NCBI RefSeq assembly: GCF_022968395.1
Contig: NZ_JALJQZ010000003.1
Location: forward strand, 178,506 to 242,505
Direction: 5' to 3'
Length of the DNA stretch: 64,000 nucleotides
Source of the DNA: Affinirhizobium lemnae
GTDB taxonomy: Bacteria > Pseudomonadota > Alphaproteobacteria > Rhizobiales > Rhizobiaceae
The translations under genes were made by a program, and so were the position numbers. Under the pieces are notes generated by a model. It had not been told where the DNA came from. It saw only the letters and a list, made by a program, of their open reading frames with translations, and ran no database searches. Positions 1 to 9,022 of this stretch are shown piece by piece (within the stretch, counting starts at the first letter, position 1; every line of letters starts with the position of its first letter).

Positions 1-411
1 CCGCCGCTGAAGATAGAGCTGAAACCAAAGCGGTGATATCGATCGTTTTGCGATCGCTTCCAGCCTAACACTGGAAAGCAGGCTGACCGTCATCACGGTT
101 CTGGTCAGGCCCGCCGCCTCAACAGTCGCTAGCTCTCCTTGCGGGTGCGCAAGTTGATGATAGGCAGTCGGAGCCAGAAGGATGGGATAGGCCATCTCTG
201 AACCGAGAAGGACTGATTTCGCCGAAGCGCCGCGCATATCCCTCAAGACGCTTGGCAGCAAACGATGACGCTCGAAAGCCTCGCGGTTTGCGCGTTTCGT
301 CTGCCCGTCTCCAGCAGGGCCATTGATGTAGGACCCGATCGCCGGATCGATCCGTGCGCGAAAGTGGCGTTCATAATCAAGCAGTGAAACAGTATCGTCC
401 GGAACAGCCAT
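1..411 (-). CDS. FMN-dependent alpha-hydroxy-acid dehydrogenase/oxidase, N-terminal part (runs off window)
   Basis: Reading the minus strand from the ATG at 411 gives an open frame to the window edge, about 137 residues. The translation begins MAVPDDTVSLLDYERHF and contains NREAFERHRLLPSVLRDM, LLAPTAYHQLAHPQGE and WFQLYLQ, which are hallmarks of the N-terminal half of the lactate/glycolate oxidase TIM-barrel family that oxidises 2-hydroxyacids with FMN. The catalytic His/Arg region lies outside the window, so the substrate cannot be judged. Its ATG overlaps the TGA of the Sel1 gene by 4 bases, so it is probably translationally coupled as the last visible gene of the iron operon. Confidence 0.85.
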   Translation of the reverse strand, partial: MAVPDDTVSLLDYERHFRARIDPAIGSYINGPAGDGQTKRANREAFERHRLLPSVLRDMRGASAKSVLLGSEMAYPILLAPTAYHQLAHPQGELATVEAAGLTRTVMTVSLLSSVRLEAIAKRSISPLWFQLYLQRR

Positions 412-1064
412 CACCGCAGCACTTTCTCTGCCAGCAGCATATCCAGGCGTGCCTTCAATTCATCCGCACGTGCGCCTTTGAAACACGAAAGTGCCGCCTG
501 CAATTGCCGCCAGAAATCCGGAAAGCCAAATGATACCGACTTTTCGAGAAGATCGAATGCATCCCCGTGACTGCCCTTCGCCACCAGAATTCGGGCTGCA
601 TTCAGGTGCGCCCAGCAATCGCCTTGCGCGGCACCCGCGCGATAAAATTCAAGCGCAATGTTTTCATCCGGCGCGACTGTGCGACCATCCTCGTGGAGTA
701 GCCCAAGCATGTTGAGGGACTTTGCATGCCCTTGCCGGGCTGCATCCGCGTAAAGAGCGTAGGCTGCGGCTTCATCCCGCTCCACGCCATCGCCACGCAG
801 AAATAGATCCGCCAGATTGAACTTCGCCCAGACGTCGCCCAGATCCGCCGCCTCTTGGTAATAGGCTGCGGCGGTCGCGCAATCTGGAGGTACACCCCAG
901 CCTCGCTCATAGGCCCGACCCAGCATGTTGATGGCACGCGCGTCTTTGGCACGCGCCGCCGCACGCAGCAGATCCAGAGCACTTTCATATTCCTGGCGAT
1001 CCAGATGCACCTGAGCGAGCGCGAGTTGCACCTCTACCAGCGTCTCATGACTGTCTGCCGTCAC
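411..1064 (-). CDS. Sel1-repeat (SLR) protein
   Basis: This 217-residue protein is built of tandem Sel1-like (TPR-related) repeats, for example NMLGRAYERGWGVPPD, FNLADLFLRGDGVERD and NMLGLLHEDGRTVAPD, roughly residues 45-155. Such repeats form helical scaffolds for protein-protein contacts; no catalytic motif or signal peptide is seen. The start is a GTG at 1064 that overlaps the piuC stop (GTGA), and the stop overlaps the next start (ATGA), so the three genes are tightly coupled. A Sel1 protein next to a PiuC hydroxylase and a siderophore receptor is a recurring arrangement in proteobacteria, but its exact role there is not known to me. Confidence 0.85.
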   Translation of the reverse strand: MTADSHETLVEVQLALAQVHLDRQEYESALDLLRAAARAKDARAINMLGRAYERGWGVPPDCATAAAYYQEAADLGDVWAKFNLADLFLRGDGVERDEAAAYALYADAARQGHAKSLNMLGLLHEDGRTVAPDENIALEFYRAGAAQGDCWAHLNAARILVAKGSHGDAFDLLEKSVSFGFPDFWRQLQAALSCFKGARADELKARLDMLLAEKVLR

Positions 1065-1747
1065 AGTTCCGCCCAGCGCCGTAGAAGATTATGGTAATGG
1101 TTGACAAGTCCAAGCACGGCCGGATTGTCATCCCCAAGTTGCTGGCGCGTCTGGATAATCGCCACGTCCAGGTCATAGAGCATCGCGCGCAGACCATCAT
1201 CCTTCACCATGGACTGGGTCCAGAAGAAGCATCCCCAGCGACTGCCGCGCGTGATCGGCACGACCCGGTGAAGGCTGGACGAGGGATAGACGACCATATG
1301 GCCGGCCGGCAGTTTGACCGCGTGGGTGCCGAACGTATCTTCGATCACGAGCTCACCGCCATCATATTCGTCGGGATCGGTCAGAAAAATCGTCGTGGAT
1401 ACGTCCGCGCGCATCCGCATTCCGCCGGAACCGGGGATGGTGCGAATGGAATTATCCACATGCGCCCCAAAGGTCATACCGACGTCATAGCGATTGAACA
1501 TCGGAGGGAGAACGCGAAGCGGCAAGGCGGCAGAGTTGAAGGTCGGGTTTCTGCCCAGCGCATTGAGAACAAGTTCCCCCAGCACGCGCGCCTCATCGCT
1601 TTCGACGGGGATCTGCAGATTGTTCTTGGCTTTCGCCGCCTGATCACCGGCGGTGACCTTTCCATCGACCCATTGCGAACCCTCGAGAACAGCCCGGCAA
1701 TGGTTCAACTCTTCCTTCGTCAGGACATCAGGGACCTGAAGCAACAT
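1061..1747 (-). CDS. piuC: PKHD-type Fe(II)/2-oxoglutarate hydroxylase (PiuC/YbiX)
   Basis: This 228-residue protein matches the PiuC/YbiX family of prolyl-4-hydroxylase-like iron(II)/2-oxoglutarate dioxygenases. The metal triad is visible as H96-x-D98 in FGAHVDNS and H160 in SSSLHRV, with a following Arg (R167 or R170) to bind 2-oxoglutarate. Length is normal for the family (about 225). It lies 77 bp downstream of the TonB-dependent receptor and overlaps the Sel1 gene by 4 bases, the usual setting for this enzyme in iron-uptake loci. Its substrate is not established; action on the siderophore or receptor is only inference. Confidence 0.92.
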   Translation of the reverse strand: MLLQVPDVLTKEELNHCRAVLEGSQWVDGKVTAGDQAAKAKNNLQIPVESDEARVLGELVLNALGRNPTFNSAALPLRVLPPMFNRYDVGMTFGAHVDNSIRTIPGSGGMRMRADVSTTIFLTDPDEYDGGELVIEDTFGTHAVKLPAGHMVVYPSSSLHRVVPITRGSRWGCFFWTQSMVKDDGLRAMLYDLDVAIIQTRQQLGDDNPAVLGLVNHYHNLLRRWAEL

Positions 1748-1824
1748 GGTATCTCATCCTGTCATGCAAAGACGATGCGCCACCGTCAGGCAGCGCATCG
1801 CGTATTCTTGTCTTTGGCCGATGA

Positions 1825-4098
1825 TCAGAAGGTGGTGCCGACGGTCAGCATGAACGTCCTGCCCGACGACGGAACGGCGCGACCGCCCTGCCCCGACTGA
1901 TAATTCTGGTGATCCGTCAGGTTATAGCCATTGAGGGAGACGCGGAACTTATCGGTTTCGTAGGACACCAGAGCATCCAGCGAGAAGGCGTTCGGGATCT
2001 TCTGGGTGTTTGCCGTGTCCAGCCAATAGGAGCTTGCATAGAGGAAGCCACCGCCGACCTTGAGCTTGCCTGGAAGCGCAGCCGAAATCTCTTCTGCAAT
2101 CGTATAGGTGGTCCACAGGTTGAAGTTATGCTTGGACACGTTCGGCGCTTCATTACCGATCTGCGCAACCGTGGCAGACTCGGTGATCTCACCGTCCAGG
2201 AAGGCGTAATTCGCGAAGACGGACCACTTGTCGGTCACCTCACCGCTGAGGCCAGCTTCGAAGCCGCGAACCCGGCGACCGGTTGCCGCGTCGCCTGCAC
2301 CGGCTGGAAGACCGGTCACTTCGTTATAGGAAGTGTCCTTGTCGACCTGGAAAATCGCACCCGTCAAACCGAGCTTGCCATTCAGAAAGTCAACCTTTCC
2401 GCCAATTTCCCACGTGTCCGAACGCTCCGGCGACAGCGGTGAACTGCTCGACGGCAGTTCTGCGGCATTGCCTGTCAGAGCAGCAATATCGGTCGAGACT
2501 GGCTTGTGGGTACGAGCAAAGGACGCATAGAGCGACAGATCCTTGTTCGGTTCCCAAACAACGCCAGCGGACGGATTATATGCCGTATCGCTTTGCGAAG
2601 CGGAGGCGCCGCTCTGCTCAAGCTCCGTCTTGAAGTAATCGATGCGCAAACCGCCAAGAACCGAGAACTCATCAGTCAGATAGGCGCGATCGCTGACGAA
2701 GAAGCCGACATTCGTCGCATCAAGTGTGCGCTTTCCGGCATAATCAAAGACCGGCGAGAAATTGTAGTAGTAGCGCGGATTGAACAGCGACTCGATATTG
2801 CGGTTTGTCCAGGTCGGCCAGGAACCGTTGACGCGTTCGTCGTTCTGGAAGCTGACATCGAGACCCACAGCGGCCTTATGGCGAACGGACCCCGTTTCAA
2901 ACTCCATCTGTGCTGCTGTGACGTTCTGGATCGCCCAGCCTTCCTGATCGTAGGTCAGGCCACCGCCTGCACCCAGCGTATAGGTCGCCGCACGATTTCC
3001 ACGGAAGAAATCTGTTGCGCAAGCCGCAGAGCATGAGCCCGGGACCGTTCCGCCAAAATCACGATCATAGATCGTGAGCCGCGTGTCGTTGGTAATGGTC
3101 AACCAATCCGTCAGCTCGGAGCGGAGAGATGATCCGAGCATGTGGTTGTTGGTAACATCCTTGTTGGTCGAGCGCACATAGGAGATGGACGGATCGAATC
3201 CGTATTTGGCTGCTGGCAGGTAGATACCATTCGAACCCTGCACCATCGGTTGGCCGTAATCCGGAACACCATCGCCGTGCAGATAGCTGTAGCTCAGATG
3301 CCATTCCGTTTCGGTGCCGATACCCATGCCGAAATCGACGCCGAAGCCACGACGGTCTGACGTGACGTTATCGCGGTCCGCGACGTCCTGCTTGTGGTAG
3401 ACGCCGTTGAAGCGGATCGCCGTCGTATCATTGATCTGGTAATTGGTATCGACGGTCGTGCGGTAGGTTGGCCCAGTCCCAACGGACTGGTCAAGCTTCG
3501 TGAAGTTTTCGAGACGAGCTTTCTTGCTGCTCTGGTTGATGAGGCCGCCCGTGTTTCCAGCACCGAAATTATCACCAGATGGACCTTTAAAGACCTGAAC
3601 ATCCTCCGTGTTGAACGTATCGCGGGAATAGACGCCGAAATCGCGCAGGCCGTCGACATAGATATCGCTGCGTGCCTGGAAGCCGCGGATACGGAACTGG
3701 CTGCCGTTCTGTCCGCCATTGCCTTCGCCCGTGGAAAGCGTGATGCCGGGAACGTTGCGCAGTGCCTGCTCCAGCGTCGTGGCGCGCTGCTCTTCGATGA
3801 TCTGCGCCGGCACGACATTGATGGTCTTCGGCGTGTCCTTGATAGAGGCCGAAAGCCGAGAAATGCCCGTCGTACGTTCGTTGGTGTTGGGACCCTTGCC
3901 ACCCTGACCGCTAACTGTCACGCGGTTCAGCACCGTTTCGTCATCAGTCGCCGGAGCGGAACCTGTGCGCGCATTCGTTGCCGCCTGCTGGGCGTTGGCG
4001 ACGACAGGCAAACCGGCAATCGACATTGCCAGACCAGCTGTTGCCGCAGCGCCAGACATCAACGGCCGCAATGAGGCCAAATTTCTCTCAATTTCCAT
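1825..4098 (-). CDS. TonB-dependent siderophore receptor (Fiu/PiuA-like)
   Basis: An outer-membrane receptor of 757 residues that imports ferric siderophores using TonB energy. The frame is open upstream, but the ATG at 4098 (MEIERNLASLRPLMSG) is preceded by AGGAGAG at proper spacing and is followed by an N-terminal signal-like hydrophobic stretch ending in VVANA. The plug domain follows (SIKDTPKTINVVPAQI, FRIRGFQARSDIYVDGLRD, FKGPSG), then a beta-barrel ending in the terminal aromatic residue of TVGTTF. It heads the piuC/Sel1/dehydrogenase operon. A possible -35 TTGACT (complement of 4219-4224) lies upstream; I could not identify a convincing Irr or RirA operator. The Fiu/PiuA assignment rests mainly on the neighbours. 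Confidence 0.93.
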   Translation of the reverse strand: MEIERNLASLRPLMSGAAATAGLAMSIAGLPVVANAQQAATNARTGSAPATDDETVLNRVTVSGQGGKGPNTNERTTGISRLSASIKDTPKTINVVPAQIIEEQRATTLEQALRNVPGITLSTGEGNGGQNGSQFRIRGFQARSDIYVDGLRDFGVYSRDTFNTEDVQVFKGPSGDNFGAGNTGGLINQSSKKARLENFTKLDQSVGTGPTYRTTVDTNYQINDTTAIRFNGVYHKQDVADRDNVTSDRRGFGVDFGMGIGTETEWHLSYSYLHGDGVPDYGQPMVQGSNGIYLPAAKYGFDPSISYVRSTNKDVTNNHMLGSSLRSELTDWLTITNDTRLTIYDRDFGGTVPGSCSAACATDFFRGNRAATYTLGAGGGLTYDQEGWAIQNVTAAQMEFETGSVRHKAAVGLDVSFQNDERVNGSWPTWTNRNIESLFNPRYYYNFSPVFDYAGKRTLDATNVGFFVSDRAYLTDEFSVLGGLRIDYFKTELEQSGASASQSDTAYNPSAGVVWEPNKDLSLYASFARTHKPVSTDIAALTGNAAELPSSSSPLSPERSDTWEIGGKVDFLNGKLGLTGAIFQVDKDTSYNEVTGLPAGAGDAATGRRVRGFEAGLSGEVTDKWSVFANYAFLDGEITESATVAQIGNEAPNVSKHNFNLWTTYTIAEEISAALPGKLKVGGGFLYASSYWLDTANTQKIPNAFSLDALVSYETDKFRVSLNGYNLTDHQNYQSGQGGRAVPSSGRTFMLTVGTTF

Positions 4099-4344
4099 CA
4101 CACTCTCCTGAACCCCTGAGAGGAAGTAACGGCGCGTTCGCGGGATCGGAAGGACCACCAGGCAAACGTCGCGCCTAAAACTTGTCTCGATTTGTCCAGT
4201 ATTGTGTCGCGAAAGTGGAGTCAATGAGTCGTCTATAAAATTCCAAAAAAATCCTGTCGCGTTTTCAGAGACTTTGCCTGTTTCTGGCACTCTCTTGTCT
4301 CCCGCGCAACACGCGCACCTCGACAGGCTGTGGTCTTTCTCAAA

Positions 4345-4382
4345 CGAAAAAAGCCGCACCGAAGAGATCGATGCGGCTTCAT
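4345..4382 (-). terminator. Rho-independent terminator of gyrA
   Basis: Read on the minus strand, AAGCCGCA (4379-4372) pairs with TGCGGCTT (4358-4351) and is followed by a run of T residues. It lies 22 bases past the gyrA stop and points away from gyrA. Confidence 0.85.
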
Positions 4383-4403
4383 TTTATTTCCTGGTTTCGG
4401 CTC

Positions 4404-7235
4404 TTATTCGGTAGTTGAACCTTCGCCTGAACTGTCTGACGGTGCGGCGCCGAGGTCACCGGTTTCAGCGACGATTTCCTCCGGCAAATTGCCCGCCTCG
4501 TCGCCTTCCGGCTCGCTGATACGCTCGACCGACACCACCTTCTCGTCTTTCGCCGTCGAGAAGATTGTCACGCCCTTGGTCGCGCGGCTGGCAATGCGGA
4601 TACCATCAACCGGAACGCGGATGAGCTGGCCCCCGTTCGACACGAGCATCAGCTGATCCTTGTCCTCGACCGGGAAGGCCGCAACAAGTTCGCCAATTTC
4701 GTTCGTCTTCGAGGTGTCCGTCGCGCGGATCCCCTTGCCGCCACGACCGGATGTCCGGAAATCGTAGGACGACGAACGCTTGCCGAAACCACGCTCCGAG
4801 ATCGTCAGAACGAACTGCTCGTGCGCTTTAAGATATTCGTAACGCTCATCCGAAAGCTGCCCTTCCTCGGTCACTTCCTCGCCGACGAGCGCGATATCAT
4901 CTTCGTCGACACCTGCGGCACGACGTTCCGCAGCCGAACGCTTGAGATAGGCCGCGCGCTCCCATGGTTCTGCTGCGACGTGCCCGACGATCGTCATCGA
5001 AATCAGACGGTCGCCTTCTGCCAGCGTAATGCCACGGACGCCGATGGAATTGCGGCCGGCAAAGACACGCACGTCTTCCACTGGGAAACGGATGCACTGG
5101 CCCAGAGCCGTCGTCAGCAGGACGTCATCGCCCGGCAGAGCGAGGTCCGCATTCGGCGGAGAGCAGGTCTCCACAGAGAGGATCTCATCGCCCTCTTCCT
5201 CGAGCTTCATCGCAATCTTGCCGTTGCGATTGACCTGTATGAAATCGGACAGCTTGTTTCGACGCACGGTCCCGCGCGTTGTCGAGAACATGACGTCGAG
5301 ATTTGCCCAGCTGTCCTCATCCTCCGGCAATGGCATGATGGTCGTGATGCGTTCGCCTGGCTCCAGCGGCAGCATATTGATGAGCGCCTTGCCACGGGAC
5401 TGCGGCGTACCAATGGGGAGCCGCCAGACCTTTTCCTTGTAGACGATACCGCGAGACGAGAAGAAGAGTACCGGCGTGTGCGTATTGGCGACGAACAGGC
5501 GCGTTACGAAATCCTCATCGCGGGTCGCCATGCCCGAACGGCCTTTGCCACCGCGACGCTGGGCGCGATAGGTCGTCAGCGGCACGCGCTTGATATAGCC
5601 GAGATGCGAAACGGTGACGACCATGTCTTCCCGGGCAATGAGATCTTCATCGTCCATGTCGGGGCCGCCTTCCATGATCTCCGTCCGGCGAGGGGTGCCG
5701 AACTCGTCACGGACTGCGGTCAGTTCATCCTTGACGATCTGCTGGATGCGCAGACGCGAGGAAAGGATATCGAGATAATCGCTGATCTCGGCACCAATCT
5801 TGTTCAATTCGTCCGCGATTTCATCGCGTCCGAGTGCCGTCAGGCGGGCAAGGCGCAGTTCAAGAATCGCGCGGGCCTGCTCTTCCGACAGATTGTAAGT
5901 GCCGTCTTCATTAATGCGATGGCGCGGATCGTCGATCAGGCGGATCAACGCATCCACATCCTTGGCGGGCCAGCGGCGCTCCATCAATTGCTCGCGTGCG
6001 GTCTGCGGATCGGGAGCACGACGGATGAGATTGATGATCTCATCAATGTTGGCAACGGAAATGGCAAGACCCACCAACACATGGGCACGATCGCGCGCCT
6101 TGCGAAGCAGATACTTGGTGCGGCGGCTGACGACTTCCTCTCGGAAGCTGACGAATGCCCGCAGCATGTCGAGCAGGGTCAACTGCTCCGGCTTGCCGCC
6201 ATTCAGCGCAACCATGTTGCAGCCGAACGATGTCTGAAGCGGCGTGTAGCGATAGAGCTGATTCAGAATGACTTCGGCATTCGCATCACGCTTCAGCTCG
6301 ACGACGACACGGTAGCCCTGACGGTCCGACTCATCACGAAGGTCCGAGATGCCCTCAATGCGCTTTTCGCGCACGAGTTCGGCCATCTTTTCGATCATCG
6401 CCGCCTTGTTCACCTGATAGGGAACTTCGGTAATGATGATCTGCTCGCGATCGCCGCGCATCGGCTCAATCGTTGCTCGGCCGCGCATGATGACCGAACC
6501 ACGACCCGTCTCATAGGCCGAACGGATGCCGGACCGGCCAAGGATCAAAGCACCGGTCGGAAAGTCCGGACCCGGAATGATCTGCATCAGATCAAGGAGT
6601 TCGATCGCCGGATTATCGATCAGCGCAATACAGCCATCAATGACTTCGCTCAGATTATGCGGCGGAATGTTGGTCGCCATACCGACGGCGATACCGCCTG
6701 CACCGTTAACGAGCAGGTTCGGGAACTTCGCAGGAACGACGACAGGTTCGGACAGCGTACCGTCATAGTTATCGCGGAAATCGACAGTCTCCTTGTCGAG
6801 ATCGTCCAGCAGCGAGTGTGCGGCCTTTTGCAGGCGGCATTCCGTGTAGCGTTCGGCCGCCGGTGGATCGCCATCGATAGAGCCGAAATTCCCCTGGCCA
6901 TCGATCAACGGCAGCCGCAACGACCAGTCCTGCGCCATGCGCGCCAATGCGTCATAGATCGCGGCATTGCCGTGCGGATGGTATTTACCCATCACATCCC
7001 CGGTCACGCGGGCGCATTTGACGTATTTCTTGTTCCAGTCGATGCCGAGTTCGGACATGCCGTAAAGGATGCGACGATGAACAGGCTTCAAGCCATCACG
7101 CACATCGGGCAGCGCCCGGCTCACGATTACGCTCATCGCGTAGTCGAGATAGGAACGCTGCATCTCTTCCATGATGGAAATGGGTTCGATGCCTGGAGGC
7201 AGCTTTCCGCCGCCGGGTGTGCTCTGGTCAGTCAA
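4404..7235 (-). CDS. gyrA: DNA gyrase subunit A
   Basis: GyrA, 943 residues, the breakage-reunion and DNA-wrapping subunit of gyrase. The N-terminal [21 protein letters not shown], the catalytic tyrosine Y130 in [10 protein letters not shown], and the GyrA box QRRGGKG needed for DNA wrapping are all present, followed by the beta-pinwheel repeats and an acidic tail. The start is a TTG codon ([10 protein letters not shown]); no other good start precedes the conserved region and the upstream Shine-Dalgarno is weak. In the quinolone-determining region the sequence is HGNAAIYDA, so the residue equivalent to E. coli Ser83 is Ala91. It is monocistronic, with its own terminator. Confidence 0.98.
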   Translation of the reverse strand: MTDQSTPGGGKLPPGIEPISIMEEMQRSYLDYAMSVIVSRALPDVRDGLKPVHRRILYGMSELGIDWNKKYVKCARVTGDVMGKYHPHGNAAIYDALARMAQDWSLRLPLIDGQGNFGSIDGDPPAAERYTECRLQKAAHSLLDDLDKETVDFRDNYDGTLSEPVVVPAKFPNLLVNGAGGIAVGMATNIPPHNLSEVIDGCIALIDNPAIELLDLMQIIPGPDFPTGALILGRSGIRSAYETGRGSVIMRGRATIEPMRGDREQIIITEVPYQVNKAAMIEKMAELVREKRIEGISDLRDESDRQGYRVVVELKRDANAEVILNQLYRYTPLQTSFGCNMVALNGGKPEQLTLLDMLRAFVSFREEVVSRRTKYLLRKARDRAHVLVGLAISVANIDEIINLIRRAPDPQTAREQLMERRWPAKDVDALIRLIDDPRHRINEDGTYNLSEEQARAILELRLARLTALGRDEIADELNKIGAEISDYLDILSSRLRIQQIVKDELTAVRDEFGTPRRTEIMEGGPDMDDEDLIAREDMVVTVSHLGYIKRVPLTTYRAQRRGGKGRSGMATRDEDFVTRLFVANTHTPVLFFSSRGIVYKEKVWRLPIGTPQSRGKALINMLPLEPGERITTIMPLPEDEDSWANLDVMFSTTRGTVRRNKLSDFIQVNRNGKIAMKLEEEGDEILSVETCSPPNADLALPGDDVLLTTALGQCIRFPVEDVRVFAGRNSIGVRGITLAEGDRLISMTIVGHVAAEPWERAAYLKRSAAERRAAGVDEDDIALVGEEVTEEGQLSDERYEYLKAHEQFVLTISERGFGKRSSSYDFRTSGRGGKGIRATDTSKTNEIGELVAAFPVEDKDQLMLVSNGGQLIRVPVDGIRIASRATKGVTIFSTAKDEKVVSVERISEPEGDEAGNLPEEIVAETGDLGAAPSDSSGEGSTTE

Positions 7236-7512
7236 ATCGGGTACGATCTCTGTTCGGAATCAGTCTTGTGTGTATAGACCATGCACAGTTCAAACGCCAA
7301 TTTTGCGGCAGGTTTTGAACAGGCTTTTGGCCTATCTGGCAAGCTGACCATAGTGTTTGCCCTCATGGATGCGCAAGCCAAACATGAAATGCACAAGATG
7401 AACGCGTTAATCGCGGAGTGTGTGCCAATTATCTGCTGGTAGATCGCTTCCGCGACGCGTACATTTCGCGTAAACGGGGCGTAGAGCATAAAGAGTAGCG
7501 GACGGGGGAACC

Positions 7513-8142
7513 ATGGCATCTGCCGATAATATCATGAGTGCCTTCACAACCCTGCTGGTTACACTCGACCCGCCCGGTCTTGCACCGATCTTCCTCGGAC
7601 TGACTGCGGGACTTGATGCGATACAGCGGCGTCAGGTTGCTATTCGCGGCACGATCATTGCCTTCGGGATCCTGGCGACGTTCGCCATTTTCGGTGCAGG
7701 CATCCTTTCGATACTCGGCATTTCCATGGGCGCCTTCCGTATTGCTGGTGGTCTGCTGCTGTTCTGGATTTCCTTCGAAATGATTTTCCAGAAGCGCAAT
7801 GAGCGGAAGGAAGAGACGTCCAAGGCCGCCATTTCCATCGACCATGTGCAGCATATCGCCGTTTTCCCGCTGGCCCTGCCGCTCATTGCCGGGCCCGGCG
7901 CAATTTCCGCAACCGTGCTTCTGGCGGGTTCATTTGCTACACCGCTGGACCGTGCATTGCTGATTGGAATGCTCGCCTTTGTCATGCTGCTTGTGCTGCT
8001 GGCGCTGATCGTTGCTGAAAAACTTGACCGCTATCTCGGTGTCACAGGTCGCGCGCTTCTCACCCGATTGCTGGGCGTGTTGCTGGCTGCGCTGTCCGTA
8101 CAGTTCGTGGTCGATGGTATCAAATCGGCCTTCAATACCTGA
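7513..8142 (+). CDS. MarC-family integral membrane protein
   Basis: A 209-residue polytopic inner-membrane protein with about six hydrophobic segments. It matches the MarC (NAAT) family by the starting region FTTLLVTLDPPGLAPIFLGLTAG and by FPLALPLIAGPGAISATVLL. The family's function is not settled; the older claim of a role in multiple antibiotic resistance has not held up. The start ATG at 7513 follows GGGGGA. It diverges from gyrA and converges on ssb, with a shared hairpin terminator between them. Confidence 0.9.
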   Translation: MASADNIMSAFTTLLVTLDPPGLAPIFLGLTAGLDAIQRRQVAIRGTIIAFGILATFAIFGAGILSILGISMGAFRIAGGLLLFWISFEMIFQKRNERKEETSKAAISIDHVQHIAVFPLALPLIAGPGAISATVLLAGSFATPLDRALLIGMLAFVMLLVLLALIVAEKLDRYLGVTGRALLTRLLGVLLAALSVQFVVDGIKSAFNT

Positions 8143-8171
8143 CGAACCACTTCACCGGGTCAAGCAAGCCA

Positions 8172-8212
8172 AAGAATGAAGGCGACCGAGAACCTCGGCC
8201 GCCTTCATTCTT
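8172..8212. terminator. Bidirectional hairpin terminator between marC-family gene and ssb
   Basis: AAGAATGAAGGCG (8172-8184) pairs perfectly with CGCCTTCATTCTT (8200-8212), and an inner CCGAG/CTCGG extends the stem. A-rich and T-rich flanks on the two sides allow termination of both convergent genes. Confidence 0.8.
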
Positions 8213-8218
8213 CAAACC

Positions 8219-8761
8219 TCAAAATGGGATGTCATCATCCAGATCACGGGCGAAGCCACCGCCACCACCGGAGGACTGACCGCCGCGTCCGGAGCCAGAG
8301 CTTGAAGTGGATGGCGCACGATCATAATCGTCAGCATAGCCGCCGCCAAAGTCACCACCACCGGAGGATCCTCGGCCGCCACCATAGCCGCCGGCACCAC
8401 CGCCCTCACCGCGACCATCGAGCATTGTCAGGGTCGAATTGAAGCCCTGCAGAACGACTTCCGTCGAATAGCGGTCGTTGCCGTTCTGATCCTGCCATTT
8501 GCGGGTCTGAAGCGCGCCTTCGATGTAGAGCTTGGCGCCCTTCTTCACATACTGTTCGACGACCTTGCAGAGGCCCTCATTGAAGACGACGACGGTGTGC
8601 CACTCGGTCTTTTCCCGACGCTCGCCGCTATTGCGGTCACGCCAGCTCTCCGAAGTTGCGATTCGCAGATTGGCGATCGGGCGACCGTCCTGCGTGCGAC
8701 GAATTTCTGGATCGGCACCAACATTCCCAATCAGAATGACCTTGTTGACGCTACCTGCCAT
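8219..8761 (-). CDS. ssb: Single-stranded DNA-binding protein
   Basis: SSB, 180 residues from the ATG at 8761 (MAGSVNKVILIGNVGADPEI). The OB fold occupies about residues 1-110 (WHTVVVFNE, GAKLYIEGALQTRKWQD), then a long glycine/serine-rich linker, then the acidic tip DDDIPF that recruits repair and replication proteins. The frame extends 24 codons upstream, but the conserved start and AAGG upstream favour 8761. It diverges from uvrA, and the space between holds a LexA-type operator, so SOS induction is likely. Confidence 0.97.
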   Translation of the reverse strand: MAGSVNKVILIGNVGADPEIRRTQDGRPIANLRIATSESWRDRNSGERREKTEWHTVVVFNEGLCKVVEQYVKKGAKLYIEGALQTRKWQDQNGNDRYSTEVVLQGFNSTLTMLDGRGEGGGAGGYGGGRGSSGGGDFGGGYADDYDRAPSTSSSGSGRGGQSSGGGGGFARDLDDDIPF

Positions 8762-8872
8762 CTTAACACCTTGTCTGCCGCTCGAACGGCATCTCCTATT
8801 TCGCTTGTGCAATACCTTAAAGCATCCGCCCAATCGGCGCGATGTGGATACATTTAATCCACAACCAAATTT

Positions 8873-8887
8873 GTTCTTTATTTGTTC
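8873..8887. promoter_or_regulatory. Alphaproteobacterial LexA (SOS) box
   Basis: GTTC (8873-8876), seven bases, GTTC (8884-8887): an exact match to the direct-repeat LexA operator GTTC-N7-GTTC of alphaproteobacteria. It lies between the divergent ssb and uvrA genes, both known SOS targets, 112 bases from the ssb start and 135 from the uvrA start. Confidence 0.88.
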
Positions 8888-9022
8888 TAGTATTTGGTTA
8901 TGATCCTGTCAACGGGATCACACGTAGCCAGCGTAAGAGATATGAACTTATGCCAAAGTGCCTCGACAGTGGCGATGAGATCACTAGATAAGAGGCCAGA
9001 CCTCCCATAGAGCCAAGAGACG

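Noticed and set aside
4821..7277. Long plus-strand open frame of 818 codons opposite gyrA
   Set aside because: It is the antisense of gyrA, with no recognisable family; high GC content gives long shadow frames.
8272..8410. Short glycine-coding repeats (CCGCC/CCACC rich) as a tandem repeat array
   Set aside because: They encode the normal glycine-rich linker of SSB and are not a separate repeat element.
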